The translations under genes and the position numbers were made by a program. Of a DNA stretch of 64,000 nucleotides, positions 35,212 to 44,424 are shown one piece after another (position 1 is the stretch's first letter; every line of letters starts with the position of its first letter). Source of the stretch: Comamonadaceae bacterium. Lineage in GTDB: Bacteria > Pseudomonadota > Gammaproteobacteria > Burkholderiales > Burkholderiaceae_C. The notes beneath the pieces are model-generated. The model was not told the DNA's origin, did not search any database, and saw only the letters and a list, made by a program, of their open reading frames with translations. Location: positions 1 through 64,000 of the forward strand of contig JAIYCG010000048.1 in NCBI GenBank assembly GCA_027488115.1, in the 5' to 3' direction.

Positions 35212-35287
35212 TGGTGGGTGATGACGGGCTCGAACCGCCGACCTACGCCTTGTAAGGGCGCCGCTCTACCAACTGAGCTAATCACCC
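35212..35287 (-). tRNA. tRNA-Val (anticodon TAC)
   Basis: The minus strand begins GGGTGATTAGCTCAGTTGGT, has the anticodon loop CTTACAA, T-arm GGTTCGAGCC and ends ATCACCC-A-CCA. All four arms pair, and the CCA is encoded. It lies 13 bases after the hupB stop, probably on the same transcript. Confidence 0.97.
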
Positions 35288-35300
35288 CCTTGATCAAAGA

Positions 35301-35573
35301 TTAGTTGAGGGCGTCTTTAAGGGCCTTGCCTGGACGGAACTTAGGCACCTTGGCAGACTTGATCTTGATGGCAGCGCCAGTACGGGGGTTGCGACCCGCG
35401 CGAGCAGCACGCTTGGTGACGGCGAAGGTACCGAAACCAACCAAAGCGACAGTGCCGCCCTTTTTCAATGTGGTGCGAACAGCGCCAATGGTGGCTTCTA
35501 ATGCGCGGCCAGCAGCAGCCTTAGAGATGTCGGCTTGTTTGGCAATGTGCTCGATCAATTCTGTCTTGTTCAT
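35301..35573 (-). CDS. hupB: DNA-binding protein HU
   Basis: HU is a small basic histone-like protein that bends and compacts DNA. The 90-residue protein begins [20 protein letters not shown], has the GFGTF turn near residues 46–50 and the DNA-grasping arm [17 protein letters not shown] near 55–71, ending [13 protein letters not shown] chose the ATG at 35573, which gives the standard HU length. A strong promoter (-35 TTGTCA, -10 TATACT, 17-bp spacer) lies 130–160 bp upstream, leaving a long leader that contains a perfect inverted repeat. Confidence 0.96.
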   Translation of the reverse strand: MNKTELIEHIAKQADISKAAAGRALEATIGAVRTTLKKGGTVALVGFGTFAVTKRAARAGRNPRTGAAIKIKSAKVPKFRPGKALKDALN

Positions 35574-35599
35574 ACTGAGAACCCTAGAAAAAATAAGAA

Positions 35600-35616
35600 G
35601 ACTCAAAATTTGAGTC
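35600..35616. promoter_or_regulatory. Perfect inverted repeat in the hupB leader
   Basis: GACTCAAAATTTGAGTC has 8-bp arms around a single central base, about 27–43 bp before the hupB start and downstream of the promoter. It could be an operator or a hairpin limiting translation. Confidence 0.45.
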
Positions 35617-35701
35617 ACTCATGATTGTTAAAAATTTTTTGATTGAAGTTTTGAAAACTTCTGGGACACAACAATGTCTCCGCAATGAATTTGTCGACTC
35701 C

Positions 35702-35730
35702 AGTATAGACAGACAAAACGCGCCTGACAA
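35702..35730 (-). promoter_or_regulatory. Sigma-70 promoter of hupB
   Basis: On the minus strand TTGTCA (35730–35725) and TATACT (35707–35702) are separated by exactly 17 bp, differing from consensus at one and two positions. The remainder of the 274-bp gap up to 35847 shows nothing else I can assign. Confidence 0.75.
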
Positions 35731-35847
35731 TTGATTTTACGTCTACAAACCGCAATGCGATTTGAATTCTAGACGCAAACTGAATGTATGCGGGGGCGCA
35801 TCTCTAAAAATTTTTTAACATTCGTATAAACTGGTTCTCAAAAGTTC

Positions 35848-36933
35848 TCATATAGCTTGCGCAATGGCTTTTCCAAGGTCTTGCGTATTAGCAGAACCCC
35901 CAATATCACCGGTGCGTGGCGCACCACTATTTGGTGCTAGTACTTTCTCAATGGCAGCCAACACAGCATCGTGCGCGGGCTTGCAACCTAGAAATTCCAA
36001 CATCATTGCACCGCACCAAATTTGCCCAATAGGGTTTGCAATGTTCTTGCCTGCAATGTCTGGCGCAGAGCCGTGAACAGGTTCAAACAAGGATGGGAAT
36101 TTGCGATCGGGATTGAGGTTGGCGCTAGGTGCAATGCCAATGGTGCCTGTGCAGGCTGGACCTAAATCGCTGAGGATGTCGCCAAACAAATTACTGGCCA
36201 CGACCACATCAAAAAAGTCAGGGCGCTGAACGAAATGGGCCGTCAAAATATCGATGTGAAATTTGTCGACATTGATACCGGGAAAGTTCTTCGCCATTTC
36301 GACAACACGCTCGTCCCAATAAGGCATGGTAATGGCAATGCCATTGGATTTGGTGGCGCTGGTGAGATGCTTTTTGGGCCGAGACTGCGCCAACTCAAAA
36401 GCAAATTTCAAAACGCGATCGACACCAATGCGTGACATCACGGTTTCTTGCATGACAATTTCGCGCTCAGTGCCTGGGTACATGCGCCCCCCAATGCTGG
36501 AGTATTCGCCTTCGGTATTTTCGCGCACGATGTACATGTCAATTTCGCCTGGCTGCCTAGGCGAGCCATCTTTTCTGACCACCGGTGCAATGATGCCTGG
36601 CATCAGTCTGGCTGGACGCAAGTTGATGTACTGATCAAACTCACGACGGAACAAAAGCAAGGAACCCCACAAAGACACGTGGTCTGCAATTTTCTCTGGC
36701 CAACCTACTGCGCCAAAGTAAATGGCATCGTGGCCACCAATTTGGTCTTTCCAGTTATCGGGCAACATTTTTCCGTGCTTTTCAAAATAGTCCCAGCTTG
36801 AAAAGTCGAAATGATCAAATTGCAAATCGAGACTGAATTTGGAAGCCGCAGCCTCCATGACCCTGAGACCCTCTGGCATCACTTCTTTTCCAATACCGTC
36901 TCCAGCAATGACTGCAATGCGTTTTTTCGTCAT
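35848..36933 (-). CDS. Tartrate/D-malate dehydrogenase-like beta-decarboxylating dehydrogenase
   Basis: This 361-residue enzyme of the isocitrate/isopropylmalate dehydrogenase family oxidises a 2-hydroxy acid with NAD. It opens RIAVIAGDGIGKEVMPEGLR and contains FGAVGWPEKIADHVSLWG near residues 76–93, the region replacing the leuB substrate loop in TtuC/DmlA enzymes. IVRENTEGEYSSIGG lies near 138–152, with SNLFGDILSDLG near 218–229 binding metal and EPVHGSAPDIAGKNIANP near 264–281 binding the cofactor. The substrate is probably D-malate or tartrate. GAAGGAG precedes the ATG. It follows the EamA gene by 23 bp containing a triple repeat. Confidence 0.88.
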   Translation of the reverse strand: MTKKRIAVIAGDGIGKEVMPEGLRVMEAAASKFSLDLQFDHFDFSSWDYFEKHGKMLPDNWKDQIGGHDAIYFGAVGWPEKIADHVSLWGSLLLFRREFDQYINLRPARLMPGIIAPVVRKDGSPRQPGEIDMYIVRENTEGEYSSIGGRMYPGTEREIVMQETVMSRIGVDRVLKFAFELAQSRPKKHLTSATKSNGIAITMPYWDERVVEMAKNFPGINVDKFHIDILTAHFVQRPDFFDVVVASNLFGDILSDLGPACTGTIGIAPSANLNPDRKFPSLFEPVHGSAPDIAGKNIANPIGQIWCGAMMLEFLGCKPAHDAVLAAIEKVLAPNSGAPRTGDIGGSANTQDLGKAIAQAI

Positions 36934-36952
36934 GTTTCTCTCCTTCAATATA

Positions 36953-36985
36953 TTGCTCAGTTTTTGCTCAGTTTTTGCTCAGTTT
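36953..36985. repeat. Three tandem 11-bp repeats at the end of the EamA gene
   Basis: TTGCTCAGTTT is repeated three times without gap or mismatch. Because 11 is not a multiple of three, the gene reads the unit in successive frames, and the third frame supplies the stop at 36957–36959. Confidence 0.95.
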
Positions 36986-37886
36986 TTTGTACGGGCCGAA
37001 CCACCCAACTCACACCCCAAGCAGTGAGCGCCATACCAACAAGTGTAAAAGCAGTCATCGGCTCATCAAATAAGAACCAAGCCAGCAAGGCCGTAGAGGG
37101 CGGTACAAGGTACATCAGGCTGGTCACACTGGCAGCAGCACCTTTTTGAATCAGCATGTACAACAGTGAACTACCGCCCAAGGTCAATCCCAGTACAGAC
37201 CATGCCATGGCACCCATGAACTCGGCATTCAACTGCACGGCTTCAGTTTCTAACATCGCCAAAGGGCTTGTGACAATCAATGCAGCCATCAACTGCACTG
37301 TATTGGCAGAGCGAACATCACAGGGCTTGACGAAGCTTTTTTGATAAAGAGTTCCCAAAGTAATGGAAAGCAGCGCCATGATGGCAAAACTCAAATTGAG
37401 CGGATTGACATGGTCCAAGGCACTCCCCTGAGTCAGTTTGTGCCAGACCACCAAAAGCAAGCCGAAAAATCCGAGCAGCAGACCCATCCACTGTCGGCGA
37501 CTTACATTGTTTTCTGCGGTGTTGTCTCTAGAAGACAACCAAATGGCGGTGAGCACGGGCTGCAGGCCCACAATGAGTGCCGACAAACCAGAACCCATGC
37601 CCGCCTTCACAGCCGCCCAAACGCCCCCCAAATAACCCGCATGCATCAGCACGCCCGTGACGGACAAGTGGAACCATTCAAAACGGCTTTGCGGCCACCG
37701 CACTTTCGACATCTTGATCCAGATGACAAAACAGGCAATAGAAAAAGCGTAACGAAGCCATAAAAAGGAAAATGGGGGCGCATTGGGCATGCCAAATCGG
37801 GCAACAATGAAGCCTGTGCTCCAGATGAGCACAAAGACCGCAGGCATGGCCCGCACCCAAGCAGCTGATGAATCTGAGTGACTCAT
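36957..37886 (-). CDS. EamA/DMT family transporter
   Basis: This 309-residue protein has ten membrane helices in two EamA repeats (about residues 12–145 and 160–295), the layout of metabolite exporters of the drug/metabolite superfamily. Characteristic stretches are VFVLIWSTGFIVARFG near 17–32, GLSALIVGLQPVLTAIW near 98–114 and SVTSLMYLVPPSTALLAWFLF near 252–272. The start overlaps the pgsA stop by four bases. The last residues (KTEQKLSKN) are encoded by the 11-bp repeats. The transported compound is unknown. Confidence 0.87.
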   Translation of the reverse strand: MSHSDSSAAWVRAMPAVFVLIWSTGFIVARFGMPNAPPFSFLWLRYAFSIACFVIWIKMSKVRWPQSRFEWFHLSVTGVLMHAGYLGGVWAAVKAGMGSGLSALIVGLQPVLTAIWLSSRDNTAENNVSRRQWMGLLLGFFGLLLVVWHKLTQGSALDHVNPLNLSFAIMALLSITLGTLYQKSFVKPCDVRSANTVQLMAALIVTSPLAMLETEAVQLNAEFMGAMAWSVLGLTLGGSSLLYMLIQKGAAASVTSLMYLVPPSTALLAWFLFDEPMTAFTLVGMALTAWGVSWVVRPVQKTEQKLSKN

Positions 37887-38449
37887 TTCACTCGCGCACG
37901 GATCTCAGGCAAGGCCTTTTGCATGTAGTAAATCATGGACCAAAAGGTCAGGATGGAAGCAATCCAAATTAAGACCGTGCCCCATAAGTGGGTGTCAATG
38001 ACGCCTAAAAATTGCCCATTGAAGAGCAAGAAGGGAATAGCCACCATTTGCACCGTTGTTTTGAGCTTGCCCACAAAATGGACGGCGACGCTTTTGCCAG
38101 CGCCAATCTGCGCCATCCACTCGCGCAAGGCGGAGATTGCAATTTCACGGCCAATGATAATCAGAGCAACCAAGACATGGACTCGGTGCAAATGAACCAA
38201 CACCAACAAGGAAGCACACACCAAAAACTTGTCGGCGACAGGGTCTAGAAATGCACCGAATGAGGAGGCTTGATTGAGTTTTCGAGCCAAATAGCCATCT
38301 AGCCAGTCGGTGATGGCAAAGATCACGAACATGATGGTGGCCAAGAAATTGCGGGACTCTACAGGCAACTCTGTGTAGAACACCCCCACAATGAAAGGAA
38401 TCGCAATAATGCGCGTCCAAGTCATGATGGTAGGGATGGTGAAAAACAT
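37883..38449 (-). CDS. pgsA: CDP-diacylglycerol–glycerol-3-phosphate 3-phosphatidyltransferase
   Basis: PgsA makes phosphatidylglycerol phosphate, the committed step to phosphatidylglycerol and cardiolipin. The CDP-alcohol phosphotransferase motif is DWLDGYLARKLNQASSFGAF followed by LDPVAD, with the key aspartates in DxxDG and GxxxDxxxD. Several membrane helices surround it. I take MFFTIPTIMTWTRI as the start because the family begins this way; an ATG at 38470 is also possible, and neither has a clear ribosome-binding site. It follows uvrC, a common pairing, and overlaps the EamA gene. Confidence 0.92.
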   Translation of the reverse strand: MFFTIPTIMTWTRIIAIPFIVGVFYTELPVESRNFLATIMFVIFAITDWLDGYLARKLNQASSFGAFLDPVADKFLVCASLLVLVHLHRVHVLVALIIIGREIAISALREWMAQIGAGKSVAVHFVGKLKTTVQMVAIPFLLFNGQFLGVIDTHLWGTVLIWIASILTFWSMIYYMQKALPEIRARVK

Positions 38450-38503
38450 GGGAGGTATTGTGTCACGCATTGAAGTCAATTTGCTGACACTCCAACGTAT
38501 TCC

Positions 38504-40474
38504 TCAATGAAGCGCCTGGTAAATACTCTCCGCCAATTCCCTGGAAACGCCATCGACCGACATCAGGTCTTCCACGCTGGCATTCTCCACCCCACGGACC
38601 CCACCAAACCGCTGCAACAGCTTGGCACGTTTTTTCGGGCCAATGCCTGCAATTTCTTCTAAACGCCCCCCCCCCACGCGAACTTTGGCACGTTGGGCGC
38701 GCATCCCTGTAATGGCAAATCGGTGCGCCTCGTCTCTGACTTGGGCAATCAACATCAAGGCTGCTGAATCTTTGCCCAAATAAACTTTGTCTCGACCATC
38801 GGCGAAGACCAATTCTTCAAGGCCCACTTTACGGCCTTCGCCTTTTTCCACACCCACAATCAAAGCCAGATCCAGGCCCAACGCTTCAAAGACCTCTCTG
38901 GCCATGGAAACTTGTCCTTTGCCGCCGTCAATCAACACCAAGTCAGGCATGCGCAACTTGAGGTCAGACTGGCCTGATTTCATGGCTTCTGCCACCTTGC
39001 CGTAGCGACGCATCAAGACCTGCCGCATGGCTGCGTAATCATCCCCCAGTGTGATGCCTTCAATTTTGTAACGGCGATATTCGCTGTTCTGCATTTTGTG
39101 ATTTTGAAAAACCACGCAGGAAGCTTGGGTGGCTTCGCCAGAGGTATGAGAAATGTCAAAGCACTCCATCCGCAGGGTGTCCATGTCATCCGGCGTCAGG
39201 TCGAGTGCTTCCACCAAAGCTCTGGTTCTTGCTTGCTGAGAGCCTTCTTCGGCCAACAAACGGGCCAATTGAATGGCTGCATTTTTCTCTGCCATTTCTA
39301 ACCAAGATCTTCTTTGCTCACGCGGGTTGTGCACTGCGTTCACTTTAATGCCTGACTGTAAAGTCACGGCATCTAGCACTTTTCGGTCGATTTTCTCGCT
39401 GGTAATTAAAGCCGCAGGCACAGGAATGCTTAAGTAATGCTGCGCGATGAAGGCCTCTAGCACCTTGACCTCCAAGGTTTGCGAAACCGTACTGACATCA
39501 TCCTCCAGTGCTTGATTCAGCATGGCGTGACCGTCTTCCACATGCGTTGGAAAATAGGGGCGATCGCCCAAATGTCGCCCCCCTCGAACCATGGCCAAAT
39601 TGACACACGCTCTTCCGCCTTGCACTTTCACAGCCAAAATGTCCACATCGGTGTCTGAGACGTTGTCAACCGATTGTTGATGCAACACCCTCGACAAAGC
39701 AGTCATTTGGTTGCGAACTTCTGCCGCCAATTCAAATTCCAGCTTGTCTGAGTGCGCCATCATCCGAGCTTCCATGGCCTTTAAAACGGCCTGTGTTTCA
39801 CCGCGCAAAAAAGCTTCTGCTTGCGCCACATCTTGCGCATATTGCGCCACTGACACTGCACTCACACACGGCCCAGAGCATCGCTTGATTTGATACAACA
39901 AGCACGGCCGGGTACGATTGGAAAAAACCGTATCCTCGCAGGTGCGCAGCCTAAAAACCTTTTGCAATAACTGAATGGTTTCCTTCACAGCCCAAGCACT
40001 CGGATAAGGACCGAAGTAGCGGTGTTTTTTTTCCACGCCCCCGCGGTAATAAGCGATCCTTGAATAGTCGTCTGCTTTGACAACGATCTTATCTACACCA
40101 CCTACATTTGCAGATGGTTTGTTTGGGTGCACCACCCCCGTTCCAGATACTTTGAGATAAGGATAGCTTTTGTCGTCACGGAACAAAATATTGAATTTGG
40201 GGCTCAATGTTTTGATCAGATTATTTTCTAGCAGCAATGCCTCCGCTTCTGAACGCACAACGGTAGTTTGCATGCGCCGAATTTTGCTAATCATGTGCCC
40301 AATGCGGGTGCCACCATGGTCTTTTTGAAAATAACTGCTGACGCGTTTTTTTAAATTTCGGGCTTTTCCGACGTACAAAACCTGATCTTCCGCATCGAAA
40401 TAGCGGTAAACCCCCGGCAAGCTGGGAAGTGCAGCCACTTCGGCCAACAAAGATTCTGGATGAACACTCGACAT
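38504..40474 (-). CDS. uvrC: Excinuclease ABC subunit C
   Basis: UvrC makes both incisions in nucleotide excision repair. The 656-residue protein has the GIY-YIG domain near residues 15–95 ([26 protein letters not shown]), cysteines near 165–185, a UVR helix pair near 207–240 and the RNase H-like second nuclease near 400–560 ([22 protein letters not shown]). Tandem helix-hairpin-helix motifs close the protein ([25 protein letters not shown]). I chose [10 protein letters not shown]; a GTG two codons earlier is possible. A run of ten G residues lies just before the HhH region. Confidence 0.96.
   Translation of the reverse strand: MSSVHPESLLAEVAALPSLPGVYRYFDAEDQVLYVGKARNLKKRVSSYFQKDHGGTRIGHMISKIRRMQTTVVRSEAEALLLENNLIKTLSPKFNILFRDDKSYPYLKVSGTGVVHPNKPSANVGGVDKIVVKADDYSRIAYYRGGVEKKHRYFGPYPSAWAVKETIQLLQKVFRLRTCEDTVFSNRTRPCLLYQIKRCSGPCVSAVSVAQYAQDVAQAEAFLRGETQAVLKAMEARMMAHSDKLEFELAAEVRNQMTALSRVLHQQSVDNVSDTDVDILAVKVQGGRACVNLAMVRGGRHLGDRPYFPTHVEDGHAMLNQALEDDVSTVSQTLEVKVLEAFIAQHYLSIPVPAALITSEKIDRKVLDAVTLQSGIKVNAVHNPREQRRSWLEMAEKNAAIQLARLLAEEGSQQARTRALVEALDLTPDDMDTLRMECFDISHTSGEATQASCVVFQNHKMQNSEYRRYKIEGITLGDDYAAMRQVLMRRYGKVAEAMKSGQSDLKLRMPDLVLIDGGKGQVSMAREVFEALGLDLALIVGVEKGEGRKVGLEELVFADGRDKVYLGKDSAALMLIAQVRDEAHRFAITGMRAQRAKVRVGGGRLEEIAGIGPKKRAKLLQRFGGVRGVENASVEDLMSVDGVSRELAESIYQALH
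38666..38675. repeat. Ten-base G tract (C on plus strand) in uvrC
   Basis: The coding strand reads GTG GGG GGG GGG CGT, encoding V-G-G-G-R. This is the longest C or G run I noticed in the window and lies about 55 codons before the uvrC stop, where slippage would remove the HhH domain. Confidence 0.95.
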
Positions 40475-40513
40475 AGGCACTATTGTGTCTCGAAGCGCGC
40501 GACAATATCACGC

Positions 40514-41614
40514 ATGCTTTGGGACATTTTTTGCCGCGTCATCGACAACCATGGAGATTTGGGAGTCTGTTGGCGCCTCAGTGCCGATTTGGCCGCCAGG
40601 GGTCACAGCATTCGGCTATGGGTAGACGATGCCAGCGCACTGGTCTGGATGGCTCCCCAAGCAACACCCATTGGTGAGGGGCGTGCCCAGTTCAACACAT
40701 CAACTGGACAAATTCTCACTCGACCTTGGCACGAAGCCTTGGGTTCACAGGACTTGCCCTCCGATGTATGGATTGAAGCATTTGGGTGCGACCTGCCCCA
40801 CCATTTCTTAGATTGGGCCCAGCTTGCTCAAGCCGATGCCCCTTTAGCGCCAGAGCCTGTCTGGTTGAATCTAGAGTATTTGAGCGCCGAGTCTTACGTG
40901 GACAGAAGCCACAAACTGCCATCGCCCGTGATGAGCGGCCCCATGAAGGGCCGGATCAAATGGTTTTTTTATCCTGGCTTTACCAAAAAGACAGGCGGTT
41001 TGATCCGAGAACTTGGGCTTCCTGAAAAAACAGCTTCAAACGAAACTCTAGGTTCCGATCAAGTGACCGCAAAGGCTTTCCCTCAAAAAAGCTCACTTTT
41101 TTGCTACGAACCGGAAGCCTTGCTTGAGGCCATGCAGTTGGCCTCATTGAACACCGATCGACATGAATGGCAGGTGGCACATGGACGAGGGGCTTTGGCC
41201 TTTCAGCAAGCATTGCAGTTACTGCCTGACTGTGTTGATCAGCCCCATCATCAGTTCGTCCCACCTCTCAGCCAAACAAATTTCGATCAACTTCTTGCTT
41301 CATGCGACTTGAACTTCGTGAGAGGGGAGGACTCCTTGGTCAGGGCCCTGTGGGCAGGCAAGGCTTTTGTTTGGCACATTTACCCGCAAGACGACGGTGC
41401 TCATGGACCTAAATTGAATGCATTTTTAGACTGGCTCAATGCGCCAGACAGCCTTAGGCGCTTTCACCTTCGATGGAACGGACTAAGCCTAGAACCGCTG
41501 CCCGAGATAGATCTGCCCGCTTGGCACGCTTGCGCCAGGGCTGCGAGGGCGCGTTTGATGCAACAAACGGATTTGGTCAGTCAACTGCTTCAATTTGTCG
41601 CAGAAAAGCGCTAA
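40514..41614 (+). CDS. earP: Protein-arginine rhamnosyltransferase EarP
   Basis: EarP transfers rhamnose from dTDP-rhamnose to arginine 32 of elongation factor P, which relieves ribosome stalling at polyproline. The 366-residue protein starts MLWDIFCRVIDNHGDLGVCW, the family's N-terminal signature. It has WLNLEYLSAESYVDRSHKL near residues 116–134 and the nucleotide-sugar-binding region CDLNFVRGEDSLVRALWAGK near 263–282, followed by FVWHIYPQDD. I use the ATG at 40514; the longer frame would overlap uvrC. efp lies 130 bp downstream. Confidence 0.94.
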   Translation: MLWDIFCRVIDNHGDLGVCWRLSADLAARGHSIRLWVDDASALVWMAPQATPIGEGRAQFNTSTGQILTRPWHEALGSQDLPSDVWIEAFGCDLPHHFLDWAQLAQADAPLAPEPVWLNLEYLSAESYVDRSHKLPSPVMSGPMKGRIKWFFYPGFTKKTGGLIRELGLPEKTASNETLGSDQVTAKAFPQKSSLFCYEPEALLEAMQLASLNTDRHEWQVAHGRGALAFQQALQLLPDCVDQPHHQFVPPLSQTNFDQLLASCDLNFVRGEDSLVRALWAGKAFVWHIYPQDDGAHGPKLNAFLDWLNAPDSLRRFHLRWNGLSLEPLPEIDLPAWHACARAARARLMQQTDLVSQLLQFVAEKR

Positions 41615-41744
41615 AATCGTTGGCTTTGGGCCACATCGGTGTTGAGCCCTTCATTTCAAGGGTCCTTCAGGGGTTCACCTTAAAGGATCGCCACTACAGG
41701 CTTAACCCCAAAGAATCAATTCTTGGGACAACAATGGACACATT

Positions 41745-42299
41745 ATGAAAGTAGCTCAAGAAATTCGCGTCGGCAACGTCATCATGCAGGGCAAAGACCC
41801 CATGATCGTTTTGCGCACTGAATACAGCCGAGGCGGCCGCGGTGCTGCCACCGTCCGCATGAAGCTCAAGGCTTTGTTGAGCAACATGGGCACTGAGTCT
41901 GTGTTCAAAGCCGACGACAAAATGGACCAAGTCATTTTGGACCAAAAAGAGTGCACCTATTCCTACTTTGCAGATCCCATGTATGTCTTCATGGACGAAG
42001 AATTCAACCAATACGAAGTTGAATCGGAGAACATGGGCGACGCCATGAACTACCTAGAAGATGGCATGTCCGTTGAAGTGGTTTTCTACGACGGCAAGGC
42101 CATTTCAGTTGAATTGCCCACCAGCGTTGAGCGTGAAATCACTTGGACCGAGCCTGCCGTCAAAGGCGACACCTCAGGCAAAGTGCTCAAGCCTGCCAAA
42201 ATTGCCACAGGTTTTGAAGTGCCCGTGCCATTGTTCGTCAACCAAGGCGACAAAATTGAAATTGACACCCGCACAGGCGAGTATCGCAAGCGCGTTTAA
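41745..42299 (+). CDS. efp: Elongation factor P, arginine type
   Basis: EF-P binds the ribosome E site and helps form peptide bonds at consecutive prolines. The 184-residue protein has the KOW-like domain 1 with the tip loop [14 protein letters not shown]. The residue at position 32 is arginine, the EarP target, instead of the lysine modified in E. coli. Two OB domains follow, ending [17 protein letters not shown]. The neighbouring earP confirms the rhamnose-modification pathway. A hairpin with a TTCG loop terminates the gene. Confidence 0.97.
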   Translation: MKVAQEIRVGNVIMQGKDPMIVLRTEYSRGGRGAATVRMKLKALLSNMGTESVFKADDKMDQVILDQKECTYSYFADPMYVFMDEEFNQYEVESENMGDAMNYLEDGMSVEVVFYDGKAISVELPTSVEREITWTEPAVKGDTSGKVLKPAKIATGFEVPVPLFVNQGDKIEIDTRTGEYRKRV

Positions 42300-42336
42300 T
42301 TCATTTCGTTCAGCGGCCTTTGCTGCTCTCACCATC

Positions 42337-42361
42337 AAGACCTCTTCGGAGGTCTTTTTTT
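42337..42361 (+). terminator. Rho-independent terminator of efp
   Basis: AAGACCTC and GAGGTCTT form a perfect 8-bp stem with a TTCG tetraloop, followed by a run of T residues, about 40 bp after the efp stop. Confidence 0.92.
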
Positions 42362-42398
42362 GATTTGAAATGCGGCCAGATTGGTTCACAATGAACCG

Positions 42399-43223
42399 AT
42401 GCAATCTACCCAAGACCTTCACGAAGCTGGCCAAATCGCCAATTCATATCGACTCGCCTTTCAGGATCCCGAATTTTTGCTGCGACGCGAAACCCGTGGC
42501 ATTCGATTTCAACTTGAACTGCTCAAGCCTGATCTCATTCAAGCGGAAGCTGGTATCGACCAAACGGTGGTCGTTTTTGGCAGTGCACGATTTAAAAGTT
42601 TAGAGCAAGCCACGTTCCAATTGAACGAACTGCGTGCCCACAACACAACCCAACTCGATTCTGACCTGCTGCGGGCTGCAGACATCGACTTGCGCAACGC
42701 CACCTACTACGAGGCAGCGCGCGAATTTGCAAAAATTGTATCTGAAGCTTGCGTCAAACTGCCAAAGTCTGAGCGCTTGGTCATTTGCACCGGTGGTGGC
42801 CCGGGCATCATGGAGGCAGCCAATCGCGGCGCCAATGAAGCAGGTGCCCCATCAGTGGCCTTGAACATTTCACTGCCCCATGAACAAGCACCCAATCCCT
42901 ATGTCACACCAGAATTGTGTTTTGAGTTTCACTATTTTGCGTTGCGCAAAATGCACTTCGCCATGCGTGCCAAAGCGCTCATTGCATTTCCTGGCGGCTT
43001 CGGAACCTTAGATGAGTTGTTTGAAATTCTCACTCTGGTTCAAACGCGAAAAGTGAAAACTACACCCGTGTTACTTTACGGCTCAGGGTATTGGAAAAAA
43101 CTCATTAACTTTGAGTGGATGGTGGAATCTGGCACCATTTCCAAACAAGACCTTGAGTGCTTCAAATATGTTGATTCACCTCAAGAAGCTTGGTTAGAAG
43201 TCAAGAAATTGATGCCGAGCTAA
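42399..43223 (+). CDS. LOG family protein (TIGR00730 type)
   Basis: This 274-residue Rossmann-fold protein has the LOG signatures VVVFGSARF near residues 53–61, GGGPGIMEAANRGA near 133–146 and FPGGFGTLDELFEILTL near 200–216. LOG enzymes such as YgdH cleave nucleoside 5'-monophosphates; in plants and some bacteria they release cytokinin. The protein carries about 50 extra residues before the core, as longer family members do. The start is uncertain, since no ribosome-binding site is clear; I use the ATG after the terminator of efp. Confidence 0.88.
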   Translation: MQSTQDLHEAGQIANSYRLAFQDPEFLLRRETRGIRFQLELLKPDLIQAEAGIDQTVVVFGSARFKSLEQATFQLNELRAHNTTQLDSDLLRAADIDLRNATYYEAAREFAKIVSEACVKLPKSERLVICTGGGPGIMEAANRGANEAGAPSVALNISLPHEQAPNPYVTPELCFEFHYFALRKMHFAMRAKALIAFPGGFGTLDELFEILTLVQTRKVKTTPVLLYGSGYWKKLINFEWMVESGTISKQDLECFKYVDSPQEAWLEVKKLMPS

Positions 43224-43239
43224 GCAAGAATAAGCTCAC

Positions 43240-44424
43240 TTAATGGGACGCAGGTGCTTTCAATTTGGGGCGTAATCGCCAAGCTTGGGGGGCACCGCTG
43301 GCAACCGCAGAGCCCACCACCCAAAAAACCACTGACACGCCCACCACAGCACCCGCAGCGCCAAAAATTAAGGGCATCACCACACTGGAAGCATTCACGG
43401 TCATGATACGCAAACCAAGCGCTTCGCCTTGTCGGTGGGGCGGCGTGATTTGGTGCAATGTACTCATGACCATGGGCTGAACGACGCCCAAGACCACGCC
43501 CAAACAAACCGAACAAATGCCCATGGCCAATGCAGAGTCAAACAAAGGATAGACGGCAAAAATGGAACCTGCACAAATCATGGCGCCTGTGAGCAATCGA
43601 TATTCTTGCAAGTGCCGAGCCACCCATGGCAAGACGACCCGGATGAGGGCGGATGCCACGGCGAAGGAACCCAAAATGGTTCCAACCACCGAAGCACTGA
43701 AGCCACGTTCATGACCCAAAACTGGCACCACAAAGGTATGAACATCCCAACACGAAGACAACAACCAATTGACCAACAGCAAGCGCCGCATCAAGGGTTC
43801 ATGCAGTAAATCCCAGACACGCAAATTGGCATGCTCCGCAAGTTGAGGCGCAATGGGTTTTTCTTGGATGTTGCGAATCCAAAACCATGACACCAGCGGA
43901 AAAAGAGACAGCATCACAAAAGTGGCGCGAAAGCCATCGGCATCGGCAGGCATGGCACCCGCATGGTCAATCATCAAGCCTGCAAAAAAAGGCCCGATGA
44001 AGTTGGAGACAGCCGGGCCGATGGCCAGCCAGCTGAATGTTTCTTTCAGTTGATTGGCGTCTGCAGAAATTCTGCCCACGTGCCTTTGCAGGGCAATGAC
44101 AGTGACGCCTGTTGCGCCACCCGTCGTGAGAGCGCCAATGCACAGAATAGGAAACACGGGCCACACGACAGCAAGGCTTGCACCCAAGCAAGCCATGGCC
44201 ACACTGATTCGCACTGGAGGCTTCAGACCATGTCGATCCGTGAACCGACCTGCAGGAATGGCCATGAAAACTTGCGTCAGAGAGAACAAGGCCAACAAGA
44301 CGCCCACCGCCATGGTGCTATAGCCTTGCTGAAGCGCCAGCAAGGGTGTTGCCAAACGCATGCCAGTCATACAGGCATGCAAAAAAATCTGACCCACAAT
44401 CAGTTTGGCGAGTTCACGCTTCAC
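43240..44424 (-). CDS. Major facilitator superfamily transporter
   Basis: This 394-residue protein has 12 membrane helices and the MFS loop 2–3 signature GRFTDRHGLKPPVR near residues 59–72. The second half has the inner repeat VARHLQEYR near 272. No feature identifies the substrate. It overlaps the rmuC stop by four bases (ATGA) and is last in the long leftward gene series. A drug or metabolite exporter role is typical of such proteins but is not shown here. Confidence 0.82.
   Translation of the reverse strand: MKRELAKLIVGQIFLHACMTGMRLATPLLALQQGYSTMAVGVLLALFSLTQVFMAIPAGRFTDRHGLKPPVRISVAMACLGASLAVVWPVFPILCIGALTTGGATGVTVIALQRHVGRISADANQLKETFSWLAIGPAVSNFIGPFFAGLMIDHAGAMPADADGFRATFVMLSLFPLVSWFWIRNIQEKPIAPQLAEHANLRVWDLLHEPLMRRLLLVNWLLSSCWDVHTFVVPVLGHERGFSASVVGTILGSFAVASALIRVVLPWVARHLQEYRLLTGAMICAGSIFAVYPLFDSALAMGICSVCLGVVLGVVQPMVMSTLHQITPPHRQGEALGLRIMTVNASSVVMPLIFGAAGAVVGVSVVFWVVGSAVASGAPQAWRLRPKLKAPASH

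Noticed and set aside
41615..41744. Riboswitch or attenuator upstream of efp (inverted CCCAAAGAAT/ATTCTTGGG)
   Set aside because: The arms are short and imperfect and overlap the start region; no known RNA family is recognisable.
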